Shown: in pieces, positions 4,920 through 6,337 of the stretch | Numbering within the stretch: position 1 is the stretch's first letter | Layout: every line of letters begins with the position of its first letter | Assembly (NCBI GenBank): GCA_018660405.1 | Contig: JABJKL010000213.1 | Span: 1 to 6,337 of the forward strand | Direction of reading: 5' to 3' | From: Pseudomonadota bacterium | Lineage (GTDB): Bacteria; Pseudomonadota; Gammaproteobacteria; Arenicellales; Arenicellaceae | Length of the DNA stretch: 6,337 nt | The notes under the pieces: model-generated | The model's database searches: none | What the model saw: only the letters and a program-made list of their open reading frames with translations | What the model was told of the DNA's origin: nothing | Translations under genes and position numbers: made by a program

Positions 4920-6008
4920 TTATTGCAGCACTTCAGGTGGCCTGAATGGCACAAATTTTACCAACCGCATGCGGGCGATCTCGCCCGCATAAATATTGCC
5001 AGCAAAATCAACACCCAGAAATTCGATATAGGCACCCACATCTTCGTCGCGCTGGGGAATAAAGTGGGTGACCCAAGCTTGTTCGGTATTCAGGCTGCCG
5101 ATACGAATACCTTTTTCCCAACCTAAATTACTACGCCAATTATCCGGCTCACCAGTGCGGACGTTGCCGGATAACCCATCACCGGCATAAAGCACATTGT
5201 TTTGATCAATAAACAAACCACTGGGTTTACCATAGTGCGTCCAGATTTCCAGTAACTCTCCATCATTATTGAAAACCTGAATACGGCTGTTACCCCGGTC
5301 GGCAACCAACACACGTCCATTTGCGTCGATTTTTACATCGTGTGGGTCGCTGAAACTGGCCGCTTCTTTGCTTTCAGTCCCGACACCACCGCCAATCGCT
5401 AACAAAAATGTCCCGTCACTGGAAAATTTCACAAGCCGATTGTTGCCACCCCGGTGTCCGTCAGTAACCCAAATATCGCCATTTTCAGCGATCGCAACAC
5501 CAGAGGGTCCATTAAAATGAGACTCGTCATCGCCCCAAACACCCGCTTCGCCCAGGCGCATTAGTACCTCGCCCTGTTTGTTGAGTTTTAGTACCTGATG
5601 CCCTATTCCCAGCTCTTCACCCGGCGTGGCGCGACGGTCGCCGTGCGAACCGCCTTCGGTAACCCAAAGATACCCTTCATGATCCAGCGCAAACCCATGA
5701 GGAAAACCAAACAGGCCAGCTCCAAAACTGTCGACCAGATTGCCTTCCAGATCAAATTTTAAAATGGGGTCAATATTGTTACCCGCACACTGATTGCCAG
5801 CACAGCGGTCTAAAAACCATAAGTGCTCGCCATCAGGGTCCGGAAAAACACCGCTAACCACACCAAATGGCCTGTCTTCGGGCAGGTTACCCCAACCCAT
5901 CTGAACTCGGTAAGGATTGGTGGTGCTCGATTGCGCCAAAGAAACCTGGCTGATTAAGCACGACACCATGAATATCGCGACGGTCTGAGTAACATTAATC
6001 TTCTTCAT
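4920..6008 (-). CDS. exported NHL-repeat beta-propeller protein (362 aa)
   Basis: A signal peptide (1-25, cleavage after V-S-L-A) precedes a propeller built from NHL-type repeats. Recognisable blade motifs are FPHGFALDHEGYLWVTEG (102-119), FNGPSGVAIAENGDIWVTDG (165-184), FSDPHDVKIDANGRVLVADR (219-238) with GNSRIQVFNNDGELL, and YGKPSGLFIDQNNVLYAGDG (259-278), followed by a divergent last blade to VDFAGNIYAGE. The first blade carries two cysteines five residues apart (69, 74), probably a disulfide. The layout resembles the peptidyl-alpha-hydroxyglycine alpha-amidating lyase-like NHL group, and the P-H-G and P-H-D histidines sit where such enzymes hold metal ligands; activity is unproven and it may only bind ligands. 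An upstream in-frame ATG at 6098 would add 30 non-signal residues. The ATG at 6008 is preferred for TGAGGA 5 bases upstream and the intact signal peptide. Confidence 0.87.
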   Translation of the reverse strand: MKKINVTQTVAIFMVSCLISQVSLAQSSTTNPYRVQMGWGNLPEDRPFGVVSGVFPDPDGEHLWFLDRCAGNQCAGNNIDPILKFDLEGNLVDSFGAGLFGFPHGFALDHEGYLWVTEGGSHGDRRATPGEELGIGHQVLKLNKQGEVLMRLGEAGVWGDDESHFNGPSGVAIAENGDIWVTDGHRGGNNRLVKFSSDGTFLLAIGGGVGTESKEAASFSDPHDVKIDANGRVLVADRGNSRIQVFNNDGELLEIWTHYGKPSGLFIDQNNVLYAGDGLSGNVRTGEPDNWRSNLGWEKGIRIGSLNTEQAWVTHFIPQRDEDVGAYIEFLGVDFAGNIYAGEIARMRLVKFVPFRPPEVLQ

Positions 6009-6062
6009 TTTTTCCTCATTTGAATTCCTGAAAAGAGCTCGTTTTCTACCCCTTCTCGTCCT

Positions 6063-6075
6063 GGCACATAGTGCC
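6063..6075. repeat. short hairpin GGCAC-ATA-GTGCC upstream of the propeller gene
   Basis: A perfect 5-bp stem with a 3-base loop lies between the remnant's stop (6082) and the propeller start (6008). No T-run follows on either strand, so it is not a standard terminator; it could affect the leader of the propeller mRNA or be chance. Confidence 0.3.
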
Positions 6076-6081
6076 CTAAAA

Positions 6082-6285
6082 TTAGTTAATACACTCAAAG
6101 TCTTCCACTGTAGCCCCAGGCAAAGCTAGCCAGACTTTGGTAAGTTCTACGGGTTCAGTAAAACTGCTCGGGTCAGTAACGGTCATATTTAATCGCATAC
6201 TTTTACCGTCTTCGCTGGGGACTGTACGTCGTCAGAACCTTTTGGACAGATCGGGTTCTAGTATAAGAGAGTATCCCGTCCATCA
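6082..6285 (-). pseudogene. frameshifted remnant of a third paralog of the operon's G-R-P-D family
   Basis: On the minus strand a frame ending at TAA (6084-6082) encodes SEDGKSMRLNMTVTDPSSF, then TEPVELTKVWLALPG and EDFECIN. It matches the C-terminal part of the two operon paralogs: compare the TIEDPQVYSEPW...YECYA and TFDDPLVYTQAF...ESCYE segments. That frame is closed upstream by TGA (6234-6232). In another frame, just before a four-base C run (GGGG on the plus strand, 6217-6220), the sequence reads VQKVLTTYSP, matching HVVERYTP of the 266-residue protein. Dropping one base of the run joins the two. Further upstream, DGRDTLLY (about 6285-6262) loosely resembles the W-[DE]-G-D-T-L-V motif in yet another frame and at a shorter distance, suggesting additional decay. 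A sequencing or assembly error at the homopolymer is an alternative for the first break. Extent beyond 6285 is not resolvable. Confidence 0.6.
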
Positions 6286-6337
6286 ATTGAGTTGATTTGC
6301 TCGGTTAGCATAATGGTTTTGCTTTCGCATCGCCAAG

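Noticed and set aside
6009..6098. Thirty-residue N-terminal extension of the NHL propeller from an upstream ATG
   Set aside because: It would bury the signal peptide, overlaps the tail of the decayed paralog, and lacks the TGAGGA ribosome binding site present before the ATG at 6008.

Overview
The window looks like a chromosomal piece of a Gram-negative bacterium. Exported proteins dominate: two lipoprotein signal peptides with Cys lipoboxes and at least three Sec-type signal peptides. The gene set (YceI, a glycine-zipper lipoprotein, DUF6152, paralogs with a G-R-P-D-[LF]-x-G-x-W motif, an NHL propeller) suggests a free-living, perhaps marine gammaproteobacterium. That placement is inference from gene content; there is no rRNA or other phylogenetic marker here.

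Layout. (1) 1-565: an AT-rich small membrane protein gene on the minus strand, followed by a compact block of nested inverted repeats at 407-564. The block contains integron attC-like core boxes, a 25-bp perfect stem, 14-bp outer inverted repeats and a GCGAAGC mini-hairpin. It is the most mobile-looking part of the window. (2) 565-865: non-coding, with a palindrome, a possible promoter and a short tandem repeat, leading into a plus-strand glycine-zipper lipoprotein gene (866-1315). (3) 1367-3537: a tight minus-strand three-gene operon. Two paralogous exported proteins of an uncharacterised family flank a DUF6152 protein, with an ATGA overlap at the first junction and a 3-nt gap at the second. 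Its leader can fold over the first ribosome binding site. (4) 3765-4894: a divergent plus-strand YceI-family periplasmic protein gene with a clear intrinsic terminator, then a four-helix membrane protein of unknown function. (5) 4920-6008: a convergent minus-strand gene for an exported NHL-repeat beta-propeller. (6) 6082 to about 6285: a frameshifted remnant of a third member of the operon's paralog family, directly upstream of the propeller gene.

How the genes fit together. The operon proteins, YceI and the propeller should all act outside the cytoplasm. Tight coupling of two paralogs with DUF6152 suggests they act together in the periplasm or at the outer membrane, but no biochemical role can be read from the sequence. 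Recurrence of the same paralog family beside the NHL propeller hints that these families share a functional neighbourhood. No RNA genes, CRISPR arrays, transposase genes or complete insertion sequences were seen.
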